A stretch of 64,000 nucleotides of DNA. It comes from an uncultured Lachnospiraceae bacterium. GTDB lineage: Bacteria; Bacillota; Clostridia; Lachnospirales; Lachnospiraceae. Below the pieces are notes generated by a model, which made no database searches, was not told the DNA's origin, and saw only the letters and a list, made by a program, of their open reading frames with translations. A program made the translations under genes and the position numbers. This document shows positions 35,886 through 46,022 of the stretch, piece by piece. The stretch lies in NCBI GenBank assembly GCA_944381615.1, contig CALWLT010000009.1:38477-102476 (forward strand). Direction: 5' to 3'. Numbering within the stretch: the stretch's first letter is position 1; every line of letters starts with the position of its first letter.

Positions 35886-37259
35886 CTACCCGCGCATCTC
35901 GATGCGCGGCCCGCCGTTCTTTTCCAGATAAGAACGCGTGATGACCACGGATCCGATGTCCGGATCCTTGGGAATCTCATACATGATATCCAGCATGAAT
36001 TCTTCGATGATGGCCCGCAGCGCGCGGGCTCCGGTCTGCCTGCGGATCGCCTCCTGCGCAATCCACCGCAGCGCGTCATCCTCAAAAACCAGCTTAACCT
36101 CGTCCATGGAAAGAAGGCGCGTATACTGCTTCAGAATCGCGTTCTTCGGCTCCTTCAGGATGCGGATCAGCGTCTCCTCCGTCAGGCTCTGGAGCGTGAC
36201 CAGGACGGGCAGCCGGCCCAGAAATTCCGGAATCATCCCGAACGCGCGCAGATCGGCCGTCGTGACCCGGCTCAGGATATCGGGATCCTCGTCAAATTCA
36301 TCCTTCAGGTGCGCGTTAAAACCCATGGACGACTTCTGCCGCAGCCGCTCCTTGATGATCTCCTCCAGATCCGGAAACGCGCCGCCGCAGATAAACAGGA
36401 TCTGGCTGGTGTTGACCGTCGTCATGGGCGTCAGGGCATTTTTCTGATTGGAGCCCACCGGCACGTCCACCTGGCTTCCCTCCAGAAGCTTTAAAAGCTC
36501 CTGCTGCACCGACTCCCCGCTCACGTCGCGCGTCGTCGTATTTTTCTTCTTGGCGATCTTGTCGATCTCATCAATAAAAATGATCCCGTGCTCCGCCCGC
36601 TCCACGTCGTTGTCCGCCGCGGCCAGAAGTTTGGACACCACGCTCTCGATGTCGTCGCCGATGTACCCCGCCTCCGTGAGAGACGTCGCGTCGGCGATCG
36701 CCAGCGGCACGTCCAGGAGACGGGCCAGCGTCCGCACCAGATACGTTTTCCCGCTTCCCGTCGGCCCGATCATGAGAATGTTGGACTTCTCAATCTCCGT
36801 CTCGTCCTTCTCCTCCTCGAGAATGACCCGCTTATAGTGATTATAGACCGCCACGGCGATCGCTTTTTTCGCCCGCTCCTGGCCGATCACGTACTCGTCC
36901 AGTTTCTCCTTGATGCGGTGGGGCGCCGGGATGTCCTTCATCGTCAGAGGCTTTTTCTCTGCGGCGTCCTTTTTCTTTTTGATTTTATTCTTCAGGGGAA
37001 TCTCCGTGTTCTGCTGATTCCCGGCAGGGAAATCGCTGAGATTCAGATTCATATAGGGCATATTCTGCAGCTTGGACAGATCCAGCCCGTTTTTTGAAAC
37101 CGAATCAAAGGCCCGCTGCATACAGTCGTGGCAGAAATTCATCCCGCCCGGCATCGTAATCATCGGCCCCGCCTTACTCTCCGGCCGGCGGCAGACGTAA
37201 CAGATCTTCTCATACTCGTCCTGCGCGCCGTCGTCTCTCTTATCCTGTCGGTCTTCCAT
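35886..37259 (-). CDS. clpX: ATP-dependent Clp protease unfoldase ClpX
   Basis: A 457-residue AAA+ unfoldase. The N-terminal zinc-binding domain has C20, C23, C43 and C46 (ICYVC, FCHDC); a Lys-rich linker follows. Walker A is GPTGSGKT (165-172) and Walker B IIFIDEIDKI, with the pore and sensor motifs in place. It delivers substrates to ClpP, which is not in the window. The start at MEDRQDK follows ACAGGAGGAGAAAA; the longer upstream frame lies over the promoter. Confidence 0.96.
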   Translation of the reverse strand: MEDRQDKRDDGAQDEYEKICYVCRRPESKAGPMITMPGGMNFCHDCMQRAFDSVSKNGLDLSKLQNMPYMNLNLSDFPAGNQQNTEIPLKNKIKKKKDAAEKKPLTMKDIPAPHRIKEKLDEYVIGQERAKKAIAVAVYNHYKRVILEEEKDETEIEKSNILMIGPTGSGKTYLVRTLARLLDVPLAIADATSLTEAGYIGDDIESVVSKLLAAADNDVERAEHGIIFIDEIDKIAKKKNTTTRDVSGESVQQELLKLLEGSQVDVPVGSNQKNALTPMTTVNTSQILFICGGAFPDLEEIIKERLRQKSSMGFNAHLKDEFDEDPDILSRVTTADLRAFGMIPEFLGRLPVLVTLQSLTEETLIRILKEPKNAILKQYTRLLSMDEVKLVFEDDALRWIAQEAIRRQTGARALRAIIEEFMLDIMYEIPKDPDIGSVVITRSYLEKNGGPRIEMRG

Positions 37260-37339
37260 TTTTCTCCTCCTGTCTCCCGCTCCGTAAAACCTGAGATCCG
37301 AGTGCCGGGGCCGCGCCCTGACACCGGTACCACAGTCCG

Positions 37340-37369
37340 ATTTTAGCATAGATTCCGCTTCCCTGTAAA
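37340..37369 (-). promoter_or_regulatory. clpX promoter
   Basis: TTTACA, 18-base spacer, TAAAAT with an extended -10 (TGC before TAAAAT) on the reverse strand, abutting the htrA terminator. Confidence 0.68.
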
Positions 37370-37418
37370 GAAAAGAAACGGGCATCCCGAACGCCATTTC
37401 CTTGCGTTCGGGATGCCC
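37370..37418 (-). terminator. terminator after htrA
   Basis: Perfect 15-base arms, GGGCATCCCGAACGC (37380-37394) and GCGTTCGGGATGCCC (37404-37418), followed on the reverse strand by GTTTCTTTTC. Confidence 0.92.
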
Positions 37419-37441
37419 TCTCCCTTTCCGTACCTGCGCAC

Positions 37442-38890
37442 TTACTCGCCGTCCTGCGTTTCCTGCGCGCTGTCCGAATCCGCGCGGTATCCCAGCGTGA
37501 CGGAAACTTCTTTCTCCACATAGGAGCCGTCCTCCAGCCGCTGTACCGTCAGCGTAACCGTCGTCCCTCCTTTATAGTAAGTCAGAAGCCGCTGCAGCTC
37601 CTCGCCGGTTCTCACCCGCTCGCCGTCGAATTCCGTAATGATGTCGCGCTCCCTGAGCTCTGAGCCGGCTGCCGCGCCGCCCTCCACAATCTTATATACA
37701 TAGATGCCTTCCGGCATTCCGAACGCCTGCGCCATACGGCTGTCGATGTTCTGCAGCTGGATTCCCAGATAACCCTGTTCGTCCTCAGCCACCTCGATCT
37801 TGGTCGTGCGCGTCATCAGATCGTCGATGATCTCCTTTGCCTCGGAGATGGGGATCGCATAGCCGACGCCTTCCACGTCCGTATCGGCATATTTGGCCGC
37901 GTTGATCCCGATGACTTCCCCCTGCATATTCAGCAGCGCGCCGCCGCTGTTGCCGGGGTTGATTGCCGCGTCTACCTGAAGGAGCGTCCGCTCCACGCCG
38001 TCGATCGTGACCTTCTTATTCAGCGCGCTGACATAGCCGACCGTAACCGACTGGCCCTGCCCCAGCGCGTTGCCGATAGCCACCACACCCTGGCCCAGCT
38101 TCAGGCTGTCCGAATCGCCCAGCTGCGCTACCGTGATCTCGTCCTTCGTCTCCTGCGGGATATCCTGAATCTGCACGGCGATGACCGCCAGATCCGAATT
38201 GGAATCCGTCCCCTTGATCGCCGCCGCCACGCTGGTACCGTCGATAAAGGTAACCGACATCTCCTCCGAATCCTCTACCACATGGTTATTCGTCACAATC
38301 AGAAGCTCGTCGTCATTCTGTCCGACGATAATGCCGGACCCGCTGCTGGGAACCTCATACTGCTGTTCGCCGAAGAACCAGTTCTGCTGCGTATAAATCA
38401 TCGTATTGTTGATCGCGACCACAGACGGCATCGCCTTATCGACGATCGCCGACACGTCGTTCCCCGTCGAAACAGGCACCGCATCCGTCGTGCTCCCCGT
38501 CTGCGGCGCGGCCGTCTCCGCCTGCGCAATCTGCTCTGCTTCGCTCTCCGCCTGCGCCGGCTGCGGCAGCAGGCGATCCGCCGCGACATGAACGCCGGCC
38601 ATCGTTCCTCCGGCCACACAGCCGAACAGCACGCCGGCCGCCACGATGCCCGCCGCCCGTCTGGCTAACGTTTTCCCGCCGCGCCTGCGCCGCTCCGGCC
38701 CGCCGTCGTACGACCCGTTCAATCCGGTTCCCGCTCCGCCCGCGTAAGAGCCGCCTGCTCCGGTTCCTGCTCCTCCCGCATATGAGCCGCTTCCGTACGC
38801 GCCATACCGGGAACGCTCATAAGCATTCTCCGAATAATCGCCTTCCGTATAGTTCAGATCACTGTCTCTGCTTTCTCTCTCCTGATACAT
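37442..38890 (-). CDS. htrA: HtrA/DegP-type membrane serine protease
   Basis: A 482-residue protein with a Gly/Tyr/Ser-rich cytoplasmic N-terminus containing two GSYAGGAGTG repeats, then an Arg-rich stop and one membrane segment (about 78-100). A trypsin-like domain follows with the triad His (VTNNHVV), Asp (NSDLAV) and Ser (NPGNSGGAL), and one C-terminal PDZ domain (about 380-470). It handles misfolded proteins outside the membrane. The ATG at 38890 is preferred over a GTG just before it because of GGAGG seven bases upstream. Confidence 0.94.
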   Translation of the reverse strand: MYQERESRDSDLNYTEGDYSENAYERSRYGAYGSGSYAGGAGTGAGGSYAGGAGTGLNGSYDGGPERRRRGGKTLARRAAGIVAAGVLFGCVAGGTMAGVHVAADRLLPQPAQAESEAEQIAQAETAAPQTGSTTDAVPVSTGNDVSAIVDKAMPSVVAINNTMIYTQQNWFFGEQQYEVPSSGSGIIVGQNDDELLIVTNNHVVEDSEEMSVTFIDGTSVAAAIKGTDSNSDLAVIAVQIQDIPQETKDEITVAQLGDSDSLKLGQGVVAIGNALGQGQSVTVGYVSALNKKVTIDGVERTLLQVDAAINPGNSGGALLNMQGEVIGINAAKYADTDVEGVGYAIPISEAKEIIDDLMTRTTKIEVAEDEQGYLGIQLQNIDSRMAQAFGMPEGIYVYKIVEGGAAAGSELRERDIITEFDGERVRTGEELQRLLTYYKGGTTVTLTVQRLEDGSYVEKEVSVTLGYRADSDSAQETQDGE

Positions 38891-39156
38891 CACAAACCCT
38901 CCTCGTTCGCATCTATCTGTCCCGATCCGGACTGCGGCTTTCCGCCGGGCGTCCCGCCCGAGCCGCTCTGCCGGATCCTCTTTCTTTCTTTACACGCCAT
39001 AGTTTAACAGGTAATTGTGATCGTTCTGTGAAAAAAAAATCATAATTATGTGTTTTTATACTTTTCAGCCGTTTCCTTCTCCGATATACTGGAAGAAAAA
39101 AGGCCGGTGCGCGAAGGCGGGATCCCCGTGCGCAGGCGGCGAAAGGAGAAACAAAT

Positions 39157-40365
39157 ATGACGACACAGGCATCCGTGCGCATCCGCAGAGGGGAAGGACG
39201 TTCCCTGAAGGCCGGCGGCATGTGGATCTACGATAATGAAATTGAAGAAGTCCGCGGGACCTATGAAAACGGGGACATTGTAACCGTCGAGGATTTTGAC
39301 GGCTACGTCCTGGGCTATGGATTTTTCAATCCCCGCTCCCGCCTGGCCGTGCGGATTCTGTCGCGCGACAAGAACGCCGTGATCGACGAGGCATTTATTG
39401 AGATGCGCGTGCGAAACGCCTGGGAGTACCGCAAGCAGACGGTAGACACGAAAAGCTGCCGCCTGATCTTCGGGGAAGCCGATTTCCTTCCCGGCATCGT
39501 CGTCGACAAATTTTCCGACGTGCTGGTCGTGGAATCCCTGGCGCTGGGCATCGACCGTTTAAAGCCTCTGATCCTGGACGCGCTCCGGCGGGTGCTGGCC
39601 GAAGATCAGATTCCCATCCGCGGCATCTACGAGCGAAGCGACGCCAAAGTGCGCCTTCTGGAGGGGATGGAGCGCTTTAAGGGCTTCATCGGCGAACCGT
39701 TCGACACCAATGTGGAAATCGAGGAAAACGGCGTCCGCTATCTGGTGGACGTAAAAGACGGCCAGAAGACCGGTTTCTTCCTTGATCAGAAATACAACCG
39801 GCTGGCCATCCAGCGCCTCTGCCGCGGCAAGCGGGTGCTGGACTGCTTTACCCACACCGGCTCCTTCGCCCTGAACGCCGCCGTTGCCGGCGCCAGCCAG
39901 GTAATCGGCGTGGACGCATCGGAGGCCGCCATTGAAATGGCCCGCAGAAACGCCGGGCTGAACGGCGTTCTGGACGTCGCCGAATTTCGCTGCGCCGACG
40001 TCTTTGAACTCCTCCCGCAGATGGAAAAAGCGGGAGAATCCTTCGATGTCGTCATCCTGGATCCTCCCGCCTTTACCAAGTCGAGAAACTCTGTAAAAAA
40101 TGCCGTGAAAGGCTACCGTGAAATCAATGCCCGCGGCCTGCGCCTCGTCCGCGACGGAGGCTTTCTGGCCACCTGCTCCTGCTCGCATTTCATGACGCCG
40201 GAGCTGTTTGCCAAGACCATCCGCGAGGCGGCCGCCGGCGCGCACCGCCGCCTGCGGCAGGTCGAATTCCGCACGCAGGCCGCCGACCATCCCATCCTCT
40301 GGGCCGGGGACGAGACTTCCTATTATCTCAAGTTCTATATCTTTCAGGTCGTCAAAGAGCGCTGA
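39157..40365 (+). CDS. class I SAM-dependent rRNA methyltransferase, RlmI-like
   Basis: A 402-residue protein with an N-terminal PUA domain (about 5-75), a middle RlmI-like domain and a Rossmann methyltransferase domain. SAM motif I is VLDCFTHTGSFALNAA and motif IV is LDPPAFTKSR, near the C-terminus. Relatives methylate a cytosine at C5 in 23S rRNA; the exact target here is inferred. The start follows GAAAGGAGAAACAAAT. It ends nine bases from the convergent LCP gene. Confidence 0.9.
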   Translation: MTTQASVRIRRGEGRSLKAGGMWIYDNEIEEVRGTYENGDIVTVEDFDGYVLGYGFFNPRSRLAVRILSRDKNAVIDEAFIEMRVRNAWEYRKQTVDTKSCRLIFGEADFLPGIVVDKFSDVLVVESLALGIDRLKPLILDALRRVLAEDQIPIRGIYERSDAKVRLLEGMERFKGFIGEPFDTNVEIEENGVRYLVDVKDGQKTGFFLDQKYNRLAIQRLCRGKRVLDCFTHTGSFALNAAVAGASQVIGVDASEAAIEMARRNAGLNGVLDVAEFRCADVFELLPQMEKAGESFDVVILDPPAFTKSRNSVKNAVKGYREINARGLRLVRDGGFLATCSCSHFMTPELFAKTIREAAAGAHRRLRQVEFRTQAADHPILWAGDETSYYLKFYIFQVVKER

Positions 40366-40374
40366 CCGCCGCTT

Positions 40375-42498
40375 TTAATTTCCCATCGGGCCGGAGTACT
40401 CGATCCGGGTATCGCTCCCCGACACCGTACTGCCCGGAGCCAAAATGATCCCCGTATCGGTTCCGGCTCCCGGCCCGGCGGCCGCCGGGCCGGAACTACC
40501 CGAATTTCCTCCCGGCTCCGACGCGCCCGGGCTGTTTCCTGAGCCGCTTCCCGGCCCCGGCGCAGCCGTGCCTTCCGCCGGACCGGATCCGGGAGCCGGC
40601 GTTCCGGACGGGCTTTCGCTTCCGGACGGACGGCCTGCCTGCGTCTCCTCATACGGGCGCGTCCCGTCCGGATAGCGGCCGCTCTCTCCCGTCTCCTCAT
40701 ATGGGCGCGTTCCGCCCGGATACCAGCCGCTCTCTCCCGTCTCCTCATATGGGCGCGTTCCGCCCGGATACCGGCCGCTCTCTCCCGTCTCCTCATACGG
40801 GCGCGTTCCGCCCGGATACCGGCCGCTCTCTCCCGTCTCTCCGTACGGGTACGTCCCGCCCGGATACCGGCCGCTCTCTCCCGTCTCTCCGTACGGGTAC
40901 GTCCCGCCCGGCCGCAGGATCAGATTGCCCTGCTCATCCGTCTCATATTCCCGGTTCCCGCCGGATTCCGCAGTCTCCCGCTCCCGGCTCTCTTCTTCCA
41001 GGTTTTCTTCCAGAGACTGCTCCGCCTCCCTGGTCTCCTCCCTGCCGGATGAGCCCGAACCGCCCGTATGGCTGTTGCGGGCATTCTGAACGTCCGCCAG
41101 GATTTTCTGGCTGATTGTTTTTACCTGCTCTGTCGTCCCGTAATTCTCATCGCCGAACAGGAACGCGTGCAGTTTCGTTACATTCGTCTCCAGCGTCTGC
41201 GGGATCACGCAGGCGCCCTTGCTCCCCATATTGGCCTCGCTGATGTCGGCCGGAAAGCCCATCGTCTCCGTCAGATGGTATTTGCTGATGCTGCGCCCCA
41301 TCCTCAGCAGATCCTCCATGTCCGCGCTCGTCGCCACCTGCGGAAATACCGTCTGGATCACGTTATTGACGGTTGCCCAGTCCGCCTGCTTGAGCTTTTC
41401 AAAGGCCAGGGAAATAACCTTCCGCTGCCGCTCCGTCCGGGCGTAATCCGTGTCCATCAGCCGCAGGCGGCCGTAGGCGACTGCCTGTACGCCGTCCAGA
41501 TGGTTCATGCCCGCCGATTTCAGCTGCGTCGATCCCAGCCCCGTCGCCTTGACCGTCTCCGAGATAAACGCATTGATATAATAAAACTCCGAACGGCTGA
41601 TCTCCACGTCAATCCCGCCCAGCAGGTTGATGGCGTCCGCCACCGCCTTCCAGTTAAACGTCGCGTAATCGTCGATGTCCAGATCCAGATTCTTGTTGAG
41701 CGCCTTGACGGCCTGTTCCGGCCCGCCCTGCAGGTAGGCCGCGTTGATCTTGTTGTATGAATCGCGGTCGTTGATATTCAGGTATGTGTCGCGGTACACC
41801 GATACCAGGCGGATCTCGCCCGTCCCCTGATCGATGTTGCAGATGATATTGACGTCCGAATTATTGCCTTTTCCCACCGACTCGTTCCGGCTGTCCACGC
41901 CGAACACGGCAATCGTCCAGTAACCCTGCATCTGCTCCTGCTTTTCCTCGGAGATCTCCACATTCTTGATTTCTTCCGGATCCCAGGGAAGACGCTGCAT
42001 CAGATCCAGGCGGCTTTTGACATAAGAATAGCCGGCGAAAACCAGCACGCCGATCAGAAGCAGAACCTCCAGGAAAATAATGCCGATCTTTCTTCTACGG
42101 TTTTTCGCCCTGCGGCGCGCAGGATTCTGATAAATACTGTTTTTCTCCGCGCCGTCCTGATCTTCCCGCTCCGACCGCTTCTTCTTTCTGCCAAAGCCGC
42201 CGCTTTCCTTCTTTTCCTCCCGCCGTTTCGCCCGCGACGCGCCGCGGTTAGAGGCGCGGCTTCCCGTATCGTACGGATCGCCGGCATAGCTTTCTTCGGC
42301 GTACTCCATCCAGGCAGAGCTCTCTGCGCGGCGGCCCCGATCCGGAAAGGAGTCCGTGATCAGACTAAGCCCGGGGTGTTCATACCCGGGCTCTGCATTT
42401 CTTCTGCGGCCGGCTTCCCGATCCCACGTCCGCTTCACGGTCTGCCTGCCTCTGCTCCTTCCCTGGCGGGAGCGCTCTCTTCCCTCTTCATTTCCCAT
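40375..42498 (-). CDS. LCP family wall-polymer ligase with Pro/Gly/Glu repeat tail
   Basis: A 707-residue LytR-CpsA-Psr protein. An Arg-rich cytoplasmic N-terminus (1-135) is followed by one membrane segment (about 137-160) and the LCP domain (about 190-470). The LCP domain has the phospholipid-binding Arg/Asp blocks VFGVDSRNESVGKGNNSD, VSVYRDTYLNIN, and YGRLRLMDTDYARTERQRKV. The extracellular tail contains six 16-residue repeats (PGGTRPYEETGESGRY) and a Gly/Ser/Pro-rich end. LCP enzymes transfer polysaccharides or teichoic acids from undecaprenyl pyrophosphate to peptidoglycan. It is the last gene of the reverse-strand polysaccharide operon. Confidence 0.93.
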   Translation of the reverse strand: MGNEEGRERSRQGRSRGRQTVKRTWDREAGRRRNAEPGYEHPGLSLITDSFPDRGRRAESSAWMEYAEESYAGDPYDTGSRASNRGASRAKRREEKKESGGFGRKKKRSEREDQDGAEKNSIYQNPARRRAKNRRRKIGIIFLEVLLLIGVLVFAGYSYVKSRLDLMQRLPWDPEEIKNVEISEEKQEQMQGYWTIAVFGVDSRNESVGKGNNSDVNIICNIDQGTGEIRLVSVYRDTYLNINDRDSYNKINAAYLQGGPEQAVKALNKNLDLDIDDYATFNWKAVADAINLLGGIDVEISRSEFYYINAFISETVKATGLGSTQLKSAGMNHLDGVQAVAYGRLRLMDTDYARTERQRKVISLAFEKLKQADWATVNNVIQTVFPQVATSADMEDLLRMGRSISKYHLTETMGFPADISEANMGSKGACVIPQTLETNVTKLHAFLFGDENYGTTEQVKTISQKILADVQNARNSHTGGSGSSGREETREAEQSLEENLEEESRERETAESGGNREYETDEQGNLILRPGGTYPYGETGESGRYPGGTYPYGETGESGRYPGGTRPYEETGESGRYPGGTRPYEETGESGWYPGGTRPYEETGESGRYPDGTRPYEETQAGRPSGSESPSGTPAPGSGPAEGTAAPGPGSGSGNSPGASEPGGNSGSSGPAAAGPGAGTDTGIILAPGSTVSGSDTRIEYSGPMGN
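40639..40911. repeat. 48-bp coding repeats in the LCP tail
   Basis: About six in-frame 48-base units encode PGGT(R/Y)PY(E/G)ETGESG(R/W)Y. Near identity at the DNA level suggests recent expansion and likely length variation between strains. Confidence 0.88.
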
Positions 42499-42533
42499 AT
42501 GTCTCTCGTCCTCCTGCGCCCTGCCCGATCCTC

Positions 42534-43955
42534 CTAATAGGCGTTTTTATTGATAAAGCCCTTGAAAAACGTCAGAAACAGGATCTTGAAATCAAAGCCC
42601 AGCGTCCAGTTCTCAATATAATAGAGATCGTGCTCAATCCGCCTGGTAATCGAGGTGTCCCCCCGGTACCCGTTGACCTGAGCCCAGCCGGTCATCCCCG
42701 GCCTGACCTGATGCTTGATCATGTAGCGCGGAATCTCTTCCTTGAATTTTTCCACGAAAAACGGCCGCTCCGGTCTCGGCCCTACCAGGCTCATATCGCC
42801 CCGCAGGACGTTAAAAAGCTGCGGCATCTCGTCGATGCTGGTCTTGCGGATAAAGCGCCCGATCGGCGTGACCCGCGGATCGCCCGGCGTCGTCCACTGG
42901 CTTTTCTCCCTGGCCGCCGGCTGTACCTCCATGGAACGGAACTTGTACATTTTAAACGGTTTGTTGTGAAGCCCTACCCGCTCCTGGCTGAAAAGGACCG
43001 GCCCCGGCGAGGTCAGCCGGATCACGATGGCCGTGACAAGCATGATCGGCGAAAACAGGATCAGCGCCACGACCGCGCCAAACAGGTCGACCAGGCGCTT
43101 GACCATGGCGTTCGGCAGGCTGGTCAGCGGCACATGACGGATGTGAATGATCGGCAGCCCCTGCAGATCCTCCATGAACGGCCGCGTGGGAATAAAATTA
43201 TAGTAATCCGGCACAAATTTCGTGTGCACGCCGGACTTCTCGCAGCCGGCCACGATCCGCTCCAGCTTTTCGTATTCGCGGATGCTCAGCGTGATGGCGA
43301 TCTCATCCAGCGTATTCAGTTCCAGAATCGTATTGAGATCCCGGATCTTGCCGATTACCCGGACCCCCTTATATTCTTTCCCCCATTCCTCGTGATCATC
43401 CAGGATTCCGCGGATTTTGTATCCCCATTCCGGATTGGCGTTCACGCGGTCGATGAAGCCCTCCGCCGCCCGGCTGTAGCCGACCAGCAGAAGATGCTTC
43501 TGATTATAGCCCTTCGAGCGCATGGAGCGAAGCACCGTGCGCAGGAAATTGCGGAACAGAACCTCCGCCGTAATGTTGATCCCGTAAAACAGGAACACCA
43601 TCGGACGCGAAAAGTTCTGAAAATATTCGTTTTTACCGCCCAGATACAGGACCAGGGAGATAACCAGCAGGCCGATCGTGTTGGCCTTGAACAGATTGGC
43701 CAGCTCCACGCGCCGTCCCTGCACCCGCTTGGGCGTATAGAGATGGAAAAAAGCGTACAGAATCAGGTAGGACGGCACAATCAGGACGCCGGCGCCCAGA
43801 TAAAACAGCGCCATAACCGTCTTGTTGTGCGTCGTCACATGAAACCAGGGCGTACCGTTTACAATAAACCATGCCAGCGCATAGGAAAACAGGATGACAA
43901 GCGCATCCAGCACGACATGGAAATGATTCAGCCGCTTCTGATTATCTTTGATCAT
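42534..43955 (-). CDS. undecaprenyl-phosphate sugar phosphotransferase, WcaJ/CpsE-type
   Basis: A 473-residue polyprenyl glycosylphosphotransferase. There are four N-terminal membrane segments, a CoA-binding-like Rossmann region (about 140-260) and a C-terminal catalytic domain starting [18 protein letters not shown]. The catalytic domain carries [35 protein letters not shown] and [12 protein letters not shown]. It loads the first sugar-1-phosphate onto undecaprenyl phosphate, starting capsule or exopolysaccharide repeat-unit synthesis. It lies between the two LCP genes. The sugar (glucose or galactose) is not determined. Confidence 0.94.
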   Translation of the reverse strand: MIKDNQKRLNHFHVVLDALVILFSYALAWFIVNGTPWFHVTTHNKTVMALFYLGAGVLIVPSYLILYAFFHLYTPKRVQGRRVELANLFKANTIGLLVISLVLYLGGKNEYFQNFSRPMVFLFYGINITAEVLFRNFLRTVLRSMRSKGYNQKHLLLVGYSRAAEGFIDRVNANPEWGYKIRGILDDHEEWGKEYKGVRVIGKIRDLNTILELNTLDEIAITLSIREYEKLERIVAGCEKSGVHTKFVPDYYNFIPTRPFMEDLQGLPIIHIRHVPLTSLPNAMVKRLVDLFGAVVALILFSPIMLVTAIVIRLTSPGPVLFSQERVGLHNKPFKMYKFRSMEVQPAAREKSQWTTPGDPRVTPIGRFIRKTSIDEMPQLFNVLRGDMSLVGPRPERPFFVEKFKEEIPRYMIKHQVRPGMTGWAQVNGYRGDTSITRRIEHDLYYIENWTLGFDFKILFLTFFKGFINKNAY

Positions 43956-43997
43956 CGTATCTCACCTGATTCTGTCAATCTTGCAACCCTTCGCGCC

Positions 43998-46022
43998 CTA
44001 GTTCGCCGATCCGGGGCCGGCGGACGGGCCGCTCTGCCCGGAAGGCCCGGATCCCTGCGCTCCGGTATCAACCGGGCTCTTGAGCGAAGAACCGCCGCTG
44101 TCCGGGCTCTGTGCGCCGGGGCCGGTCGCCGCTTCCGTCTCACGGCTTCCCGAGGTTTCCCGGCTCCCTGACGTCTCGCGGCTTCCCGAGGTCTCGCGGC
44201 TTCCTGACGTCTCGCGGCTTTCCGAGGTTTCCCGGCTTCCCGAGGACCCCGCGCCGGGGCCGGTCGCCGCTTCCGTCTCTCTCTCAATCGGACGGCCCGC
44301 CGCATCCGTCTCTACAGGGCGCGGCCGCGTGGACGAACCTGCGCCGGGACCGGTCGCCGTCTCGTCATCGCCGGGACGGTAGCCGGGGCCGCGGGAAGAA
44401 CCATCCTCCTCATCCCAGTTCTCGTACCATTCTTCATCCCAGCCGTCCAGCCAGTCCTCCGGCGGATCCGAGAGCGGCTCTCCGTTGGGCCCGGTCTCCC
44501 AGGTCTCCTCCGTCGAAGATTCTTCCGTCGAGGATTCCTCGGTCGAGGATTCCTCCTCCGTCTCCGCCGTCGCCTGCTGCGCCGCATACTCCGCGGCCGC
44601 CTTCTCCGACTGGCGCTCCTGCGCCCGCCTGATGTAGGACGCCGCGCTGATGCCCTGATCGACCGGCACATGGCCGATTACCTTGCCCGCTTCCGTCATG
44701 CCCGTCACGCTGGCAATGTAATCGCTGTACTCCTTCACGTTGTCCGGCACCTCGTAGTTCTCCGTGCCATAGAGGAATTTGTGCAGCTCCTGCACGTTAA
44801 ACTCCAGCGTCTGCGGGATCACGCAGTCGCCGATCTTGCCGATGTCCGCCTCGCCCCGGGCGGAGGGGAAGCCGGCCGTCTCTCCCATGTGATAGCTGGT
44901 AATATTGCGCGCCAGCGGGATCAGATCCGTAATGGTAATGTTCGTCGCCAGCTGCGGCATAACCGTCTGAATGATACAGTTCAATGTATTCCAGTCCGCC
45001 GTCTTGGCTTTCTCAAAGGCCTTTTCCAGAATGATGCGCTGCCGCTCCGTGCGCGCGTAATCCGTGTCTCCCAGACGCAGACGGCCGTAAGCCACCGCCT
45101 GCACGCCGTCCAGGTGCACGTCCCCGGCGTGGGTCAGCTGCGTGGAGCCGATGCCCGTCTCCGCCACCGTCTCGCTGATATAGGCGTTGATCCAGGAAAA
45201 CTCGTTTTCACTGAGGGTAATATCCACGCCGCCCAGCAGGTTGATGGCATCCGCCACCGCCTTCCAGTTAAAGGTCGCGTACTGCGTGATATTGAGGCCC
45301 AGGTTCTTGTTCAGCGCCTTGACGGCCTGCTCCGGCCCGCCGATCGCGTAGGCCGCATTGATCTTATTATAGGAATCTTTGTCGCTGATATTCAGGTATG
45401 TATCGCGGAATACGGAAACCAGCCGGATCTCGCCGGTTTCCAGGTTAATGTTCGCGATCAGATTCACGTCGGCGTTCGTTCCCTTCCCCACGTTCATCTT
45501 TCCGTTCTCGCTTCGCGAATCCACACCGAAGCAGGCGACGGTCATGTAACCCTTCATCCCCTCCAGCTGTTCCTCGGTCAGGTTCAGGTTCATAACCTCT
45601 TCTTCGTTAAATTCAATCTTCTGCAGCGCTCCGAACGTCCGCTCATACAGGTACCAGAACGCGCCGACTAACAGCAGCAGCACAATGGCCGCAATCTCCG
45701 CCGCGATGATCAGCTTTCTCTTCCGCTGCGCCGCGCGCCGGCTCTGCAGGCGATGGGAGGACTGGCCGTTTCTCCGGCCGCCCGAACCGCCGCGCGGCCC
45801 GCTGTAGCCGGATTTAAACATCTCCGATCCGTCTGCGTACCGGCTGCTTTTCTCCTCCGTCCCCGCGGCGCGCGTCCGGCGCTCCCCGGAGCCCGTGCGC
45901 CGGGTGCGGCGCTCCGATTCCGTCCCGTATTCCGACCCGCCGCGCAGGGAAGCTCTCCGCTGCTCCCGGCGGGCCCTCATCCGTTCCAGCTCGTCGTCTT
46001 CGTAATTCATAGATATCCTCAA
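43998..46022 (-). CDS. second LCP family wall-polymer ligase
   Basis: A 674-residue paralogue of the other LCP protein. A basic N-terminus (1-95) is followed by a membrane segment (about 88-110) and the LCP domain with VACFGVDSRSENGKMNVGKG, VSVFRDTYLNIS and YGRLRLGDTDYARTERQRI. The tail is rich in Glu, Ser, Thr and Gly, with SSTEE repeats and six-residue SRETSG repeats. The start overlaps the upstream glycosyltransferase stop by four bases. Two LCP enzymes may attach different polymers or act redundantly. Confidence 0.93.
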   Translation of the reverse strand: MRISMNYEDDELERMRARREQRRASLRGGSEYGTESERRTRRTGSGERRTRAAGTEEKSSRYADGSEMFKSGYSGPRGGSGGRRNGQSSHRLQSRRAAQRKRKLIIAAEIAAIVLLLLVGAFWYLYERTFGALQKIEFNEEEVMNLNLTEEQLEGMKGYMTVACFGVDSRSENGKMNVGKGTNADVNLIANINLETGEIRLVSVFRDTYLNISDKDSYNKINAAYAIGGPEQAVKALNKNLGLNITQYATFNWKAVADAINLLGGVDITLSENEFSWINAYISETVAETGIGSTQLTHAGDVHLDGVQAVAYGRLRLGDTDYARTERQRIILEKAFEKAKTADWNTLNCIIQTVMPQLATNITITDLIPLARNITSYHMGETAGFPSARGEADIGKIGDCVIPQTLEFNVQELHKFLYGTENYEVPDNVKEYSDYIASVTGMTEAGKVIGHVPVDQGISAASYIRRAQERQSEKAAAEYAAQQATAETEEESSTEESSTEESSTEETWETGPNGEPLSDPPEDWLDGWDEEWYENWDEEDGSSRGPGYRPGDDETATGPGAGSSTRPRPVETDAAGRPIERETEAATGPGAGSSGSRETSESRETSGSRETSGSRETSGSRETSGSRETEAATGPGAQSPDSGGSSLKSPVDTGAQGSGPSGQSGPSAGPGSAN
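44139..44250. repeat. 18-bp coding repeats (SRETSG) in the second LCP tail
   Basis: Six consecutive in-frame 18-base units encode SRETSG/SRETSE, with alternating codon variants. Confidence 0.85.

Noticed and set aside
38891..39156. Promoters in the htrA/RlmI divergent spacer
   Set aside because: TATACT at about 39083 and a TTCACA..TAAACT pair are visible, but spacing or -35 matches are too poor to call.
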